A stretch of 64,000 nucleotides of DNA from Monarcha castaneiventris obscurior (taxonomy: Eukaryota > Chordata > Aves > Passeriformes > Monarchidae): assembly GCA_026261815.1 (NCBI GenBank), contig JAMPIT010000890.1, forward strand, positions 7,780,001-7,844,000. The letters run 5' to 3'. A program made the translations under genes and the position numbers. The notes beneath the pieces were generated by a model. It did not search any database. It saw only the letters and a list, made by a program, of their open reading frames with translations, and was not told where the DNA came from. Position 1 is the stretch's first letter, and each line of letters starts with the position of its first letter. Below, in pieces: positions 12,277-26,142 of this stretch.

Positions 12277-15200
12277 ATTTCATTTGGGTTAATCTGTCTT
12301 GGAAGATGTATATTCTGACTTGGTACCCTGCACTGAGGCCACAGGCTGACTGACGTACTGTTAATTCACACTGGTGTTAGTATACTGTGATAAAACCATA
12401 AGACTTTAGGTTCTTGATTACAAAGGTTAATATTGCTTGCCTTTCAACTAGCAGCTGTTGAGTTAAAGAGGAATCTAAAAGCTTGTCTTCAGAAGCAACT
12501 TGACTTTTGTAAGATTAGTGATACATCTAGGATTTTTCAACGTAATAATTTGTTCACAAGTGGAGATGGAATTTTAGACAACCCAGGTTGTCCAAGCTGA
12601 TGACATAAATTCTATTAGAGCAGCATGCCTCCAGAAGGATAGAAATATGTCAATTTTTAATTTCTTCTGTATGCTGGATGAGTAAGGACGTGGTAAAGAT
12701 CTATCCTGTTGTGACTTTGACTGTGTAAAAAGCAGAGAATGAATCTTCATAAACTTAGGCTGAAAAATTCCCACTTGGAATCAATGTTCGTAAAGCAGTG
12801 CCTGAACGCTGCCTCTTGGTAGCCAGAGATAACTGCGAATACTAACCTCTAATGGATTGAGGAAAGTCAACGAGTGTGTTCTATCGACAGCAACAGAGCG
12901 TTGTCTGGAGTCAGGAAGCCTTTCAGAAGGTTATGAAATGGCACCTGATGGGTGGGCTTCAGTGGTAGGTGAGCACTTTGGGCAATTTTGTCATCATTTG
13001 TTTGCTGTGTTCTGTTCTTTGCCATGTTAACTTTAATTACTGTCTGATGCATTGAGGAGAATTACATTGACTGATCTGTGGTAACAGCCTGATTCAAAGC
13101 CCGGTGAAGCTAATGGGGGTCTTTACACGAGCATAAGTTGATTTTAGCTTCCAGATGCTCTTCACTGCATATTGTAATTGCATATTGTATTGTTCTCAGA
13201 AAAAATGACATCTCTGACATAATGGCATATCTGTAAAATAATAGAAATTTTTGCTGTTGCACTTAGGACTGTTTGATTTCAGTCTTACTGCAGTACTTCT
13301 ATTTAAATTAAAGTGGACTGAGTTTAATGATGCAAAATGCTACATTTAAATCCTTCTAGAATAAGTAAAAACTTCTAGTGCACTTTACTAAGTCTTTATA
13401 TAAAAAACTTTACAACTAATTAAATTATTAATGCCTAATACTAAAATAATTGAACTAACTTGTAACATTACATTAGCAGTGCTGCTGGGTGTCATAACAG
13501 TAATTATTGCAGGTAAAAATCTTCTGATAAAATGGCAAGTTTGCAATCACTAGAGGTTCATACATGGGGCAAGTCCAGCCTAATGCATTTCCAAAAAAGA
13601 AAACTGGTAACTGTGCTGCTTATAAAGCTTTTCTGGTTTTAGGTATTGAATGATAAGTAAGCAAATGGGCCAGAAATGAATCTAAGGTGAGGTTTCCTGA
13701 CTTTCTGAATTCTCACTTTGATAGATTCATTTGCATTCCCTTGGAATACAGACATTTACACATTTACTGATTTTCTTTGAGTCTCTAGACAAACCTGAGG
13801 TCAAAGCAAATTCTACCTTAGTGCTCCAGTGATGATGAATAGATGATACTTCGCCCATACTGCTGTGGTATCAAAAGATTACACAATTCTTCATGTACTT
13901 ATCTTCATACAATTTATGTGAGATTGGGAACTGACTATATTCAGAAGCCTTTGGAAAAGATATTATTCTTTTTTTTTCAAAAAGTAGGGCCAAAATAGAA
14001 ATGATGACCTATTCTGTTCTCATTGCCATTTGCACACGGCCAATCCTAATTTAATTATATTGATTTAAATCTGGTGTAGGTTTTTGAATTGAGTTGATTT
14101 ATAATGATAAAGTTTTCTCTTAACATTTGCACTCCTGTCTTGTAATATCTATTTACTTCTCCACTTTCTTAGTTGTATTTAGGTTGCAAGAAATTGGATG
14201 TAGGAGGAGCCCAGCAATTAGGTTTTGGCATGGAAAATAAATAGGCAATTCTGTAGGAAATTATGCAGCTGGAAACCAGGGAAACTGAAGTCCCAATTTC
14301 TTTTAAATGTCTTTGTTTTAAAGAACTAACTCTAAAGGTGTAACTGAGAGTGAACGTTTGTTTGGGATGGAAAGTAGAAAACACACAGAAGTGGTCAGAC
14401 TAATTTTGTTACTTTTTTTCCCATTTCCTTTTTAAGCATTGTATTTATAGTCAAAAGGCCTTATAGGTATGATTGAAAAGCATGTTTCTGAGAGAGACTG
14501 CAAGGGAATGCAAAAGTTTATGAGATTAAGTTAGGAATATATAGGAGATAGTGTGGTAAATGGAGCAGAGAAAATAATTGGACCTAAGGCTGGAAGGGAA
14601 AGCTAGGAGGAGAGAAGGGAGAATGCAAAAAAGGATCCAAGCTTTGGTGAACAGAACACTGAAAAAAAGATTAAAGAAGAAATTAAGGAGACCTTTTAAG
14701 AGGATCCACACTTAATTGTGTCATTGTCTGAGATCACATAAGTTTCTTTCAAAGACATTTCCCACAGGATGAAAGTTGTTGTATTTCGTAATCGGTCCTG
14801 TTACCCAGTTAGCAAGTTAAAGTGGAAGCACATGGGTGTGAAAACTTGCCAAGGGGAAGTTGTTCTTTTGTTTCCTAACTCTGCAGATGGTGTAATCCAG
14901 AAATTTGAGGGTTTTTTGATAAATAAACATTTAAAAGTATATGTGGGGGTTGTTATTTGTTTTGTTTTAAATAATTTTCCCTTGGCTGTGATCAGTGCAG
15001 AATGCACTGTCCAGTGTTTTAATACTGCTCAAGGTACTTATTGAGGAGCGCAGCCTTGGCAAGCCATTTTATTCTTCCCTATTCATAAATTTCTCGAGTT
15101 TGAAGTAAAATGGGATTAAATAATCTGGTAAATCTATCATACTGCAGTAGTGTCATCAGAAGAAGTATAAGGTTGAGAAAGTCTAAATAAAGTCTAAAAA

Positions 15201-18200
15201 TCTCTTAATTCATAATATCCCTGCTGATCAGGGGTAGCCTGTTAAATCCTGTAACCTTAAGTGACCATTATCTTGCCTCCCTCCTCCTTGGCGAGGCAAT
15301 GTTTATTCAGCTTCTGTCTGTCACATTTAAGAGATCTTGCAACTTAGATAATGTTTTCTGGTTTTGCAGCTGCCCAGGCTTTCCTGAAATGGATTGATAG
15401 GCTTCTGTTTTCATCTTGTTTTTTCTCTTTTGATCCCACTCTTCCTAACATCATTTATTCTCTCTTGTTGCAGTAACCTAGGGGTCCTTAGAAGCCTATC
15501 TTTGTTCCTGGAGCTTCAGGGTTAAAAAGAGTGATGTGATGCAGCTTGTGTGATTGATAAAAAATAGATATCACAGTATTTTCTATTTCGTCTAGCAAGG
15601 GTGACTTTCTGCCATCGTTTGCTTTGACAGCCTCTCCCTGTAGGTTGTAGTTTCAGTCTTCCTTCAAATGTGTGTAGGCCAGAACCCTGGCAACTTACCT
15701 TTTTATCATTTGATTTCATTCCTAGTGCCTGTGTATAAGCATCTCTTCAGGCAGCTTCTGCTCTTGGCCACAGGGAAGGCAAGAGATGGCGTTCCTGATC
15801 CTGACAAATGTGTTGCTTTCCCTAAGGGGAAGCCTGAGAGGAACCACTTTACAGTATGCCTACATTTTATTATTGTTCTTTAAACTCAAGGCTGGTTGCC
15901 AGGTTAATGTCTTTTGAAAATGAAACAAAACCAAGGCTTCCTTCTGGCTTGTCATTGACTTTTATGGTCTTGCTCCCTAAATTCTAAGGGAGAATCTAAA
16001 TTAGGTTTCATGACTTTTTGAGGGATGGTTCACACATTTTTTTGTTTTCCCTGCTGATAAACCCTTTCCCTGTCTGGAAAAATGCCAGACCACAGTAAAA
16101 TCCTGGACAGTGTTTTTTCAGAAAATTTATCTATTTGTGACACTGAAGGTAAAATATATTCCTAGAGAACAACACCATTTTTATTTTTCTTTCCCCTCAT
16201 AATTTATAAATCTGTTTGCAAAGAGAGATGAAACAGTTTTCATTAGCATTTACTAAATTTAATTTCATTTTAAAACATTTTATTTTGTATTAAAGACGTA
16301 TTTGTTTATTGCAAAAAAAAAAAAGCAGACAAACTGCAGTTTTTCATTAGGTAGAATAGAAATTGCCTCAAACACCTGCAGAGCATTCAGACTTTGCCCA
16401 TGTTTGAGTCCCAGCATGCGAGTCCCATTGTTGAGGTTTCTAATTCACCATGAGCTCTTTCTGCCCACACAGAGCTGGCTCAGGCTGAGTTATGGGTCAC
16501 AAGCCTGGTCAAGCTGCCAGTCTTTGAAAAAGCATGATTAAAGTTTGGGAGACTTCTCCCTTCAAAACCTGGTCATTGTAAAGCAGTAAGAAGAGATGCA
16601 CATCTGTGTATATACCAGCACACATCTGTGCAATTGAGAGGTGTGTCCCCAGCCAGGGCTGCCTTTTGAAATGCTCATTCTTTAGTGAGGAGGAAATTAA
16701 ATGAGTTTTTGCCTGAGACTGACTTAGTTTCAAAAGGGGAGAGCCCTTCCTGCTTTCCAAGGGGTTATTTTTGGAGGCCTTTTAGATAAAAAACTAAAAA
16801 TTAAGTAAATGTGCATGTGTCTCTTTAAAAGAGCGGCTCCGGCAGATGCAGCATGGTTTGCAGCATATTCTTCCTGAATCAAATAGGATGAGTATAAGTT
16901 GCCAACAGCAGCAACAAAAGATGGTGGTGGGGGGAGGCAGAGGGAGAAACAGAAAATGTGTTGACAGTGGATCTGACCAACACAGCCCAAAACAATAGGA
17001 TGCATGTTTAGCATGACTGGCTCTATTCATTCTCCTGTTAGTGCTTGGCATGCCAGCCTCTCAAAGGCAGCAAAGCTGCAGGAAGTGTCACTTCCTCACA
17101 GACTATATAGAGAAATTTCCTTGACACTGTATTCTTCAGCTGCAAATGCATGGTTCTGATGGGTTTTTGATTAGTGAGTAGCTCTAAAAACCTGGTAACT
17201 TGTGATGCTGAAGGATAATATGCACGCATGAGAAAGGCCAGCTGTATAAATCAGCCTTGTGTCTGTCGACTAGGCAAGATTTTCTCTTGTGCTACACAGC
17301 ACAGTATTTGAGCCTGCTGAAATGCATAGGAAAAACTCCGCCTGCATCCTATAAATGCTGTCTTTCTGGTTCAGATAACCTCAAGTATGTTGAGTCCCAT
17401 GGTGGCATGTGGCCAGCTGCCATTCAGGAACATGTTTACCTTGCCGCTGATGTGCAGCCTTGTGCCACATTTTCCTTTAAGTACAAACTCAGGGCACTAT
17501 TTGGTGACATTCCAAGCCCTTTAATATGGCAAGAGGCATGGCTTGAAAATTACATATAAAAAGTGAACCCCCAATCACTCTGTATTTGCAGCACTTCAGC
17601 ACTTCACTTGCACAATAGCATTCTGTTGCAAAATGACTGTGGCCACTTCAGATTGTCTGGATAATGCCTCCAACCCCACTGCAAATCCATGCCTGTTTTT
17701 TAAAAATCTCAATTGCATCTTCTAGAGCTGTTCTTTTCACACTAATTTCTTGTTTGTAGAATTTGTGATAAAATATATTCACTATATATTCAAATATATA
17801 AATAACAGTATATTCAGGTCATTTATAATGTAACCTAAACTGGAGGACATCTGAGGTTTCTGTCTGTATCTTCTGATGAGTTGTTGCTCCCTGGGGTAAG
17901 AGCTGCTCTTAGCATTGGTTCACCATGGCTGATTAAAACCTTTCTGTCTGTTTAATTTCCATGGCCTGCCAGCACTGAGTTTGCAGTGCTTGGTGAGAAT
18001 CTGCTTTTGAATGGGTTTTTTTATTTAAAGATGATGATATGTGCTTGAGCTGTGCAGAAGTATTGAGCAGTCCTGCGTGCGTTTAAAAATCTATTGAAGA
18101 ATATGGGGCAAGTGTCAAGCTCTTCCTGAAACCCACAGAGTTTTTCAGTTTTCTCAGGAACTTTGTCACAAATAATCTTTCTGAAAATTAGTTCTACTTT

Positions 18201-20569
18201 CTCAAAGAAGCAGTTGATTATATCCCTTGCCAGACTGTTTCAGTAGATAAACAGTGTAAGTAGGTGAAAGGCAGGTTAGCCTCTCTGCAGTGATTATCAT
18301 GATTGCTTTTTAGCTTGCTGCTTAAAAAACCCAAAATGCTTTACAGGCTCTTATTTTATTGAAATGGTAATTTATTTTTTTTTTTTTTAAGATATTTTCA
18401 GTATCTGAAGATAATCTGGTACTTACTTGCATTGCAGTAGAGCCAACACCAAGGTGTTCAGACTTGGTTCTTTTTCCCTTTTACTTTCAGAAGTTGATAC
18501 CAGGATATGGTTTTTAAAAACTTAACATAGTATTTGATAGTGAAAAGGCTTTGAAAGCAGCCAAGGAGATACTTCAAAAGCATATTTATTAATTTTTACT
18601 TAAATGAGAGTACAGTTGCAAATTGCAATCGATTCTTCAAATATTTTGGAAATACAACTGCAAAATGCTGGTGTTCTTGATAAAAGATGCATGGATAGCA
18701 ATTTATTGCTGTTTTCTTAGGAAAAAAATAATCTCCTGATGGGAGTTCATTAGAAAATAGTTTCCTTTTTGCATTTAAGCAGTGATTTATGGCTGCTTAA
18801 TCATTATTTGATGATCTTACTGTATATAATTTTTCTCAATTCCTAATGTGAGTTTAAGGATTTATGTTCTAGAATTCTCCCTAACTCTTCTGCATATTTC
18901 TGAGAATAAAGTAACCTAATATAAAATGAACATGTGAAAAAGAAAGGGGCAAGTAATATGCAAATCTATATTCGTAAAATGGTAAACTCCTTTGCAGTCA
19001 TATGGAAGAGGAAGTTGGAAGATTTTATTTGTGGAAACTTAGGTGTCAATCTTAAGGTTTTATAATGACTCACTAGCATAAGTGTTTACTTTAAAAAGCA
19101 GAACTGACTCCACAAGGCTTTTTGAGATATACTGCTTTTTTACTTTTGAGTCTCTGTCCTTTGGGTCTATAATCATCTCTGAAAAATGAAGCCTGAGATA
19201 TAGATTCATACATAATGGGCTATATATGCTACTGCTGAAGAATTGTAATAGAATAGTTAGTCTTTGTTGGCCTCGTCATCCTTATTCGTTGTAGGATAGA
19301 GCTTATAAACCCCAAATGACTTCTACCTGACCAAATTTTTATTACACTTTTAGAAGGCTCTGCCTTGGCTTAAAATATGTGATGTGCCATTTTTCTTTGG
19401 GAAACCATGTTCTTTTGCTTCTTCACTTTCTTTTAGAGAGTGTGTATGCATGAGATGATAATTCTATACAGTGTTCCCCTTCTGTGAGCTTGTTATATGC
19501 ATTTTCATTTTTAAATCAAAGATTCTATGAATTTCATGCAATGCAAGATGGCTTATTGCAGACTGCAAACATAACAATGTGACCTTTTAGAGTGATGTTT
19601 TTATTTATATACCCTGCATAGCTAGGAAAGGAGAGTTCCCTTCCACCTTTTATGAAGTAGTATTGAGGGATTTTTAAAGAAGTAATTAGAGAAGTGAAAT
19701 ATGGTAACTCATGAATCTTCAAGCTTGAGTTACAGTCATCTTCCCCATTTTCTGTATATATTCAGAAGGAGAGAGAGAAGATAATCAGAAATAGAAGCTG
19801 AAATCTTCTGAGGACAGGTAATTATTCCAAAGCCAGTGGAATAGCTTCATGTAGCAAACAGGTCCAGAAGTTACCCAGGCACCAAACTTGAATCTGCTAC
19901 TGGGGCTTAGATCAGAAACACAGAAGAGACTGCATATGTGTGTTTTATTTGTTTTTTCTGACATAACCAAAGAGGAAAGCTGAAACTTCAGCCGGAATAT
20001 ATCTGGCTTCTGTAAGCATAGCTGATGACAAAGGTGTGCTTTCAAACCTGAGCTGAGGGAAGCAGAGAAGTATTGTATGGAAGTCCTATGGGATATACAG
20101 CCCAGAATCTTCTACAGGAGGTAGATGTGTGAATTCCCTTACTTACTAAACACAGTGGAATGTGTTTCATAATGGAATAATGAATAATGATAAATTAATA
20201 AGGAATGGTCCTGATATTTCCTCTTGTATTCTAGGACATTGTTAAAGAACTTGTAAAAAGTGCTCAAGACATCTGCTCAGTTTTATTCTGTCTCAGGAGT
20301 TTAAACCACATCCCATGAAAATGTCCCAGCCACCATTGCAGCATCCTGGTACTTTGAGTTACTTTCTGGACAGTAAAACAGCTTTACCAGTGCTATAAAT
20401 ACATCTGCTGCCAAGTTTATTGATACAAAGCCCATGAAAGTGAAGGAGGGATGGGATGAGAAATGTGGGTAGGGTAATGTCTGATGCAAATTTTACCTTA
20501 TACTTCAAGGAATCTTCTTTTGGCGTTCTATTTGTAAGACCAAAGAGGAAAATTATGTTATCTGTATGT

Positions 20570-20605
20570 GGGGGAAAAAAAAAGGAAAAAAAAAAGAGAG
20601 AAAAG
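20570..20605 (+). repeat. Polypurine tract
   Basis: Uninterrupted G5, A9, GG, A10 and GAGAG-type purines over about 36 nt on the + strand. Confidence 0.85.
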
Positions 20606-23600
20606 TGGAAATGCTTATGTATGAGTGGTAAGATGCTCTGCAAGGCTTATTTTTCTTCAGCCTGTAAAAGGAACTATCAGGAGATGTTTCACTGGGATGA
20701 CTAGAGGCTGAAAGGGTAATACTGAAAGAAAATCCTCTAAGATGCCAGAATCAGGGAAATACCTCTTGGTTGCCCTGTCAAGCTTGATGAAATAATACTT
20801 TTTCTTTGTAGAATATTAACTGGTTTTGAGGCTTGAGTTTTTTTCCCTCAAGTGAAAGGAAGTTGAATTTTGTTCATAAAAATGTGGATTGCTACCTACA
20901 ATTAGATTTTAGAGCTGCATATCTGAATACAGACTCACATTACTTTTTCTCTGGAATGGACAGGGAAGAGGAGATCTGGATGTGAATACTAGCTGTGGTC
21001 CCATTTCTTCAACTAATATTACCATTTTTTAAGGGCCAGTTAAGTATACATACTCTGTTGTTATGCAACATGTACATAATTCTCAAATCCTGGGCAGCAC
21101 AGTTTTCCTCTTTCTCAGAAATTTTATCTTACATTGGCTCCACTTTGTTATAAAGAGTAAATTATTGTACAGTGATGATCTAGCATGGAAAATCATGACC
21201 TCAGTAAAGTTGTACTTGCTTTTAAAAATGAGGGATTAGGAGTCATGCCTGCAGCTGAGATCTAATTCCTAGAAATGCCTTTTCCATTACTACTAAATAC
21301 AGAATATTTAGATATCCTCTTCTTGCTTGGAAAGAAGCCAACGAGAGAGAGAGATGTTAAAAAAAAAAAAATCTTCTAAGAAACGAGTTGTGTTTGGCAC
21401 AGTCGGCTGGGTAATCCCTGTATGAGTGCTTAACTTTATGGGGTTTTTACTCACCTCTGGTTAGGAATTTGAATACCAGGAGTTATGGGTGCAAAAGCAT
21501 TTATATTAGGTAGAATTCTGGTGTAGTCTTTTGGAGTAATTTGACAAAGTAATTACACATTCTCCCAGATAAAATGTGCCACAATATACTCAAAGTATTC
21601 TGTATTAATTGGTAATAATACGGTAATAACTAATTAAAATGGTCCTGTGATAATTAAGTGATACGATAATAGTGAGATTCAAAACCTGTAGACAAATTTA
21701 AAGCTTTATGTCTAGTCATGTGACAGGCCTGTAGACAAAGTCAATGTGAGCTAAGTTTCCTCATCTTTTCCCAAACCATAAAAGGACTCTGTTAAGGCAG
21801 AAGTGACTGGAAAATGGAACTAAATATATCTACTGGAGTATTTAAATGTAGAGGAGAGCAGAATTTAGATTCTAGGCTTGAATGTAATATGTCCTTCTGC
21901 TTGGTAAAATAATTTCCTAATTTCCTTTAATGTTCATATTACAGTGACTACTGGGGTTGTTTTCTCAAAGTTGCAGTAGTAGGTCATAAATGTTTTTCTT
22001 AAAATAGTGAGCTGGGAGAATTGCTGATACTAAAAGTGATTACAGGAATTGTAGGAAGGTTATTCTTCTTTCCTGGGTTTCCCTGTTTATTTATTACTTG
22101 GGTGCTTATCACATGTGACAGAAAATAAAATGCACATTGTTTACAGGTACTGTTCTGCTGACTAGAGGAAAAGAAAACCTTGATCTTGGTTCCCAGAAAG
22201 TTAGTAGCTGGAATTATTTCAGATTATTATTAATGTTTTGTTAAAGATAAAACCTATTTTTTTATTATAGTGGAAGTTTTCTTGTTCTCTTTTTTACCTC
22301 TTTGTAAATAAATAAGAAAATTTTCTTAAATGATCTGTTGCCTACAACTAGCTGCTGTCAAAACACTTCTCTCTCACTTTGGCTTCTCACAAACTTAAAT
22401 TGATCAGTAGAGATCATGAGCAACAAGAACAAGATTTGTACCTCCACAAGTATCACTTCTGGAGTTTTTCTTATGTTCAGTTCTCAAAATTGCTAGTTTA
22501 AATTTGAATATGGTTAATGACAATTTTTTCCTGGTTGGTTTGTTGGTGTTTTTTGGGTTTTTTTTTTAATATATAATTTCATTTTTATTTTGCTTTTCTA
22601 CTTTTCAGCTTGCATTTTTTCCTGATTTAAATGAGGTCTTAAAATTTAAAAGAAAGCCTCTGCATAAGTTACTCAGCTTCCAGTCTGAGTTAGAATGATT
22701 TTTGAAGGCATTAAACACATTTTTGTCACCTTCAGTTTAGAGCCACTTCAGTTAAAAAAACCCAATAAAAATCTAAACCAAGAACGCAAACCAAAACCTA
22801 CAACCTTTCCTCCTGAAAATCTCCAACCAAAAAAAAGCAAACTAACTCTCATTTCTAATGAAATTTTCAGATAAAGTAGGAGCTATAATAATAGCATACT
22901 TACTGTTATTTTAATATCAGTGTTCCAAGATTATGTGTTAAGTGATAGAAATAAAGATAGGTACTTTGAATAATCAGGTTTTTATTAGATTCTTCTAATT
23001 TTGACAGGCAACTAATTATGGAGTGTCTGAACAAGTCACTCCACATCTGCTTAATATTGCTTAATCTCTAAAATGGGAAAGTAATTATTCACTTGCATAT
23101 GGCTTTTTATAAGTTGTTCTTGACAGATGATAACTTAAACCAAACACATAGTTCTAGGTCTCATTAAAAAAATGTAATGCCATGGCTAGTTTCTCAAAAG
23201 TGTTTGTGATCTTGGGGAGATTAAATTTTATTCCAACTGTGGACCTGGAGGTTGAAGGCATTGGAAGAAACACCTGTTCTTCATTTTTCAGAGCTTCTGT
23301 CTTAAAATCAGAAATTCTGTCTTGATTAAAAAAAAAAATGTATAAACTGCTCTTTTGCAGAACTTGGGCTTTTAATTGATTTACAATGAGGCTTTGGGAA
23401 ATGCAAATTCACAGGCAGTTCATATAACACTGTTGTAATTTTCAAAGAGCTTTGTATTTCTCAAGAACTGTCTGGTTATTAAAACAGAGAGTTGAAGAAA
23501 TTTAAAGCAGGACTTTCTGGTCATATTCTAGCGTGTCTCATGGAGGATGACATTGACCTTTTCTTACTCTCCTTTTCTTATTTTGCTTGTTCCCAAATGG

Positions 23601-24471
23601 AATTATCATTACAGTAATTTATTGGGTGAAATTTTTGAAATAAAAATTTGGTCACTTGTCTGAGAGGTATTTTCTGAGAATCTATTTTTTTATGCACACA
23701 TGTGTAAATGATGAGTTGAGAAAGTAGAAAATATTCTACTTTCTTGAATAAGAATTACAAAGATTATCATCTTCTATAGAAAGTGACAAAGAATTTAAGT
23801 ATACAACATCCTTGACCATGAAGGCAATTTGAGCCCATAGTTCTGAATATTTGCAAAGAAAATTTCAAAGCCAGGTGGGTTGTCCATTTGCCAAAATGAT
23901 AAAATTAAAAAATTATAATTAAGTGGAATAACACTAGTTCAGCAAAATCTGTACTGAGAAGCAAATAAGAACCATGTTTGTAGCAACAGGGTAATTTGTA
24001 CCATTTTTTGGAAAGTGGCTATTTCTTGGGGCAATCTTGGATGTGGTTTTTGTGTTGAAATTGGAAACTGATTGCTTCCAGATTTGTTACTCTCTGTGAA
24101 ATAAGAGTGGAAGAAGTTACATATGTTAATTTTCAACTGGAATATAAATTGCCCTCTACAAGGTAGTCCTGTCCTGTATTGCAAGAAAATGGACTAATTT
24201 GTTTGGTTGCTCCCATTTCCATTCAAATTCCATGTGTAAATTTGCTGAATGTCTCTCCTCCAGCAGAATAGAAAAGCTGTTTAAGAAAAAGATTATTTTC
24301 AGAGTCTGCCTCTGCGCATTCAGTCAGGCTCATAAAACAGTTTCTCATTACTGCTTTCTTCCCTGTGTTATTTAATTCTTAACCATGGCATTCATATCGC
24401 TACACATTGTACCAGATAGTTTTTAAAAATCTATGTATTTAAAGATTACTTGTCTGTACTTCTCTGTTATA

Positions 24472-24610
24472 CCCAGAGAACCCGTGCTCCATCATTGGAT
24501 ATGTTCAAGGCTGGGTTGGATGGGGGTTTTAGCAGCATGATCTAGTGAAGAATGTCCCTGCCTGTGGTCTTTAGAGGTCCCTTCCAACCCAAACCATTCT
24601 GTGAGTCTGT
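24472..24610 (+). mobile_element. CR1 LINE 3' end, 5'-truncated
   Basis: The stretch carries the hallmark wording of avian CR1 3' ends: CCAGAGAA, then GTTCAAGGCTGGGTTGGATG, GATCTAGTG, GTGTCCCTGCC-like sequence, GGTCCCTTCCAACCCAAACC and ATTCTGTGAGTCTGT. The usual segment between the CCTGTGG and the TCTTTAGAGG parts (the GGTTGGAACTAGATGA block of the consensus) is missing, a deletion of roughly 20 nt. The tail octamer repeat is degenerate. CR1 copies are normally 5'-truncated, as here. Confidence 0.9.
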
Positions 24611-26071
24611 GGCATGATGACTTAGCACCTCTGTGTCATTTTTTTTTAGAGGGAATAGGAGGCTGAATTTGTACACTGTGTGGTACTCAAGAAATAGTCT
24701 CTTATCTCTGGAACACCCTCCCACAGGCAATCTTCAGTGTCAACACCTGTATTTCAGTTTTGTAAGCCAGGCTTCTGTACTCCATGAAATGATTAAACTG
24801 TTAGTAGCAAAAGGCTTGTGAAATTTCCAAGTGAAATAGGAAGGAAAAAACAGAAACATGCCTTCCAGAAAAACCTCACGCTCTAATCTTTGCACTTTCA
24901 CGTCTGTGTGTGTGTACACAGGCATATGCTCGTGTATTACCAACGTCTCCAGCAGATTGGGAATCTCATTCTCCACTAAGTTCAGCTGCTACAGGAGTGA
25001 GGTGCTACAGCTGCCTCGTGTCATAAAGAAATGGTTTGGCAGCAGTCTTCTCTTCATCTCTACCTAGCAGTCTGCATCATTTGATTAATTAAAGCATTAG
25101 TTTGTCTTTCAAAAATCACAGAGCAGAATTGTAAACAGAGGCAGAGCAACAAGTATCAGAGTGGAAGACAGTAGGCGATGACAAAAGCTTAACAACTGTT
25201 TGGGCGTTATTTTTTAGGATACAGTCATCCTTGTTGACACTTTTTGAAGTATTCTTTCATTAACAGGTAGGGGCTAATAAAATTGATGAAATAGAGCATA
25301 GTATCACTGTTTTCTCTGGTTTTAAACCAGCATTTAAACAAGCTCTGAAAATATTTTATAAGGTTGTATTTTAATATTCTTTTTCAAGAATGTGAATACT
25401 ATACAGTAAATTTATGATAATCACATTAACTTTCTGTATGGGATATTAATAATATGGCAAGTATATCTACCAAACCAGATGCTTTTCACAGCTAGACCCT
25501 AACTTGATAGTTATGGATATGATAGAAAACATGAAAAGCTTCTCATTATTATCAGCTCATTTGTTGCATAATGAATGTGAAGATATTATCACTGTAGTTA
25601 ATCACCGCATCAAGTTTATAGTGGAACGGTGCACAGAAGATATCTTAATACTTATGCTGTGAAAGGTACATTGTGCATAAAATGTATTGTTTATATGATG
25701 ATAATATTGTGCCCTGCTGCATTTACAGAAGTAGTTAGCAGTCTCCAATGCCACAACAGGTGCTCGTGCAACACTTTTCAGTCTGCAGGAATGAATACTT
25801 TGTGGCTCTGCAATTTGTGCAATCAATTTGTTAGCTCTTAAAAAGAAAAACAAGGTGTATGTCAATTGTTATTTCTTTGATATTGTAGTTTTTACACTCC
25901 TTTTCTACTTGAGGACTCCCTGAGTTAATGAGAACGTCAAGCAATTGAGAGGGGACTTTATTACTTAGCTGGAGGTTTTCTAGAATTGCCTTTTAAGATG
26001 CCATTGATTATATGTAGCATAGAAAAAAATGCATCAAAATAGATGGCACATGATGTGATTTTTGGGACTGG

Positions 26072-26142
26072 CCTGTGCAGGGTCAGGACCTGAACTTGGA
26101 TAATCCTTGTGGGTCCCTTCCAATTCATGACATCCTATGAAA
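26072..26142 (+). mobile_element. CR1 LINE 3' end, short fragment
   Basis: The segment reads GTGCAGGGTCAGGACCTGAA, then GATAATCCTTGTGGGTCCCTTCC and ATCCTATGA, which matches the final 70 or so bases of a CR1 subfamily with CCTTGTGGGTCCCTTCCAAC wording. Only the extreme 3' end is left. Confidence 0.8.

Noticed and set aside
17257..17559. 100-codon + strand open frame
   Set aside because: No homology recognised, no acceptor at the start and AT-rich third positions in part; treated as chance.
19525..19540. ATTCTATGA resembling a CR1 tail octamer
   Set aside because: The sequence upstream has none of the CR1 3' wording; a single octamer is expected by chance.
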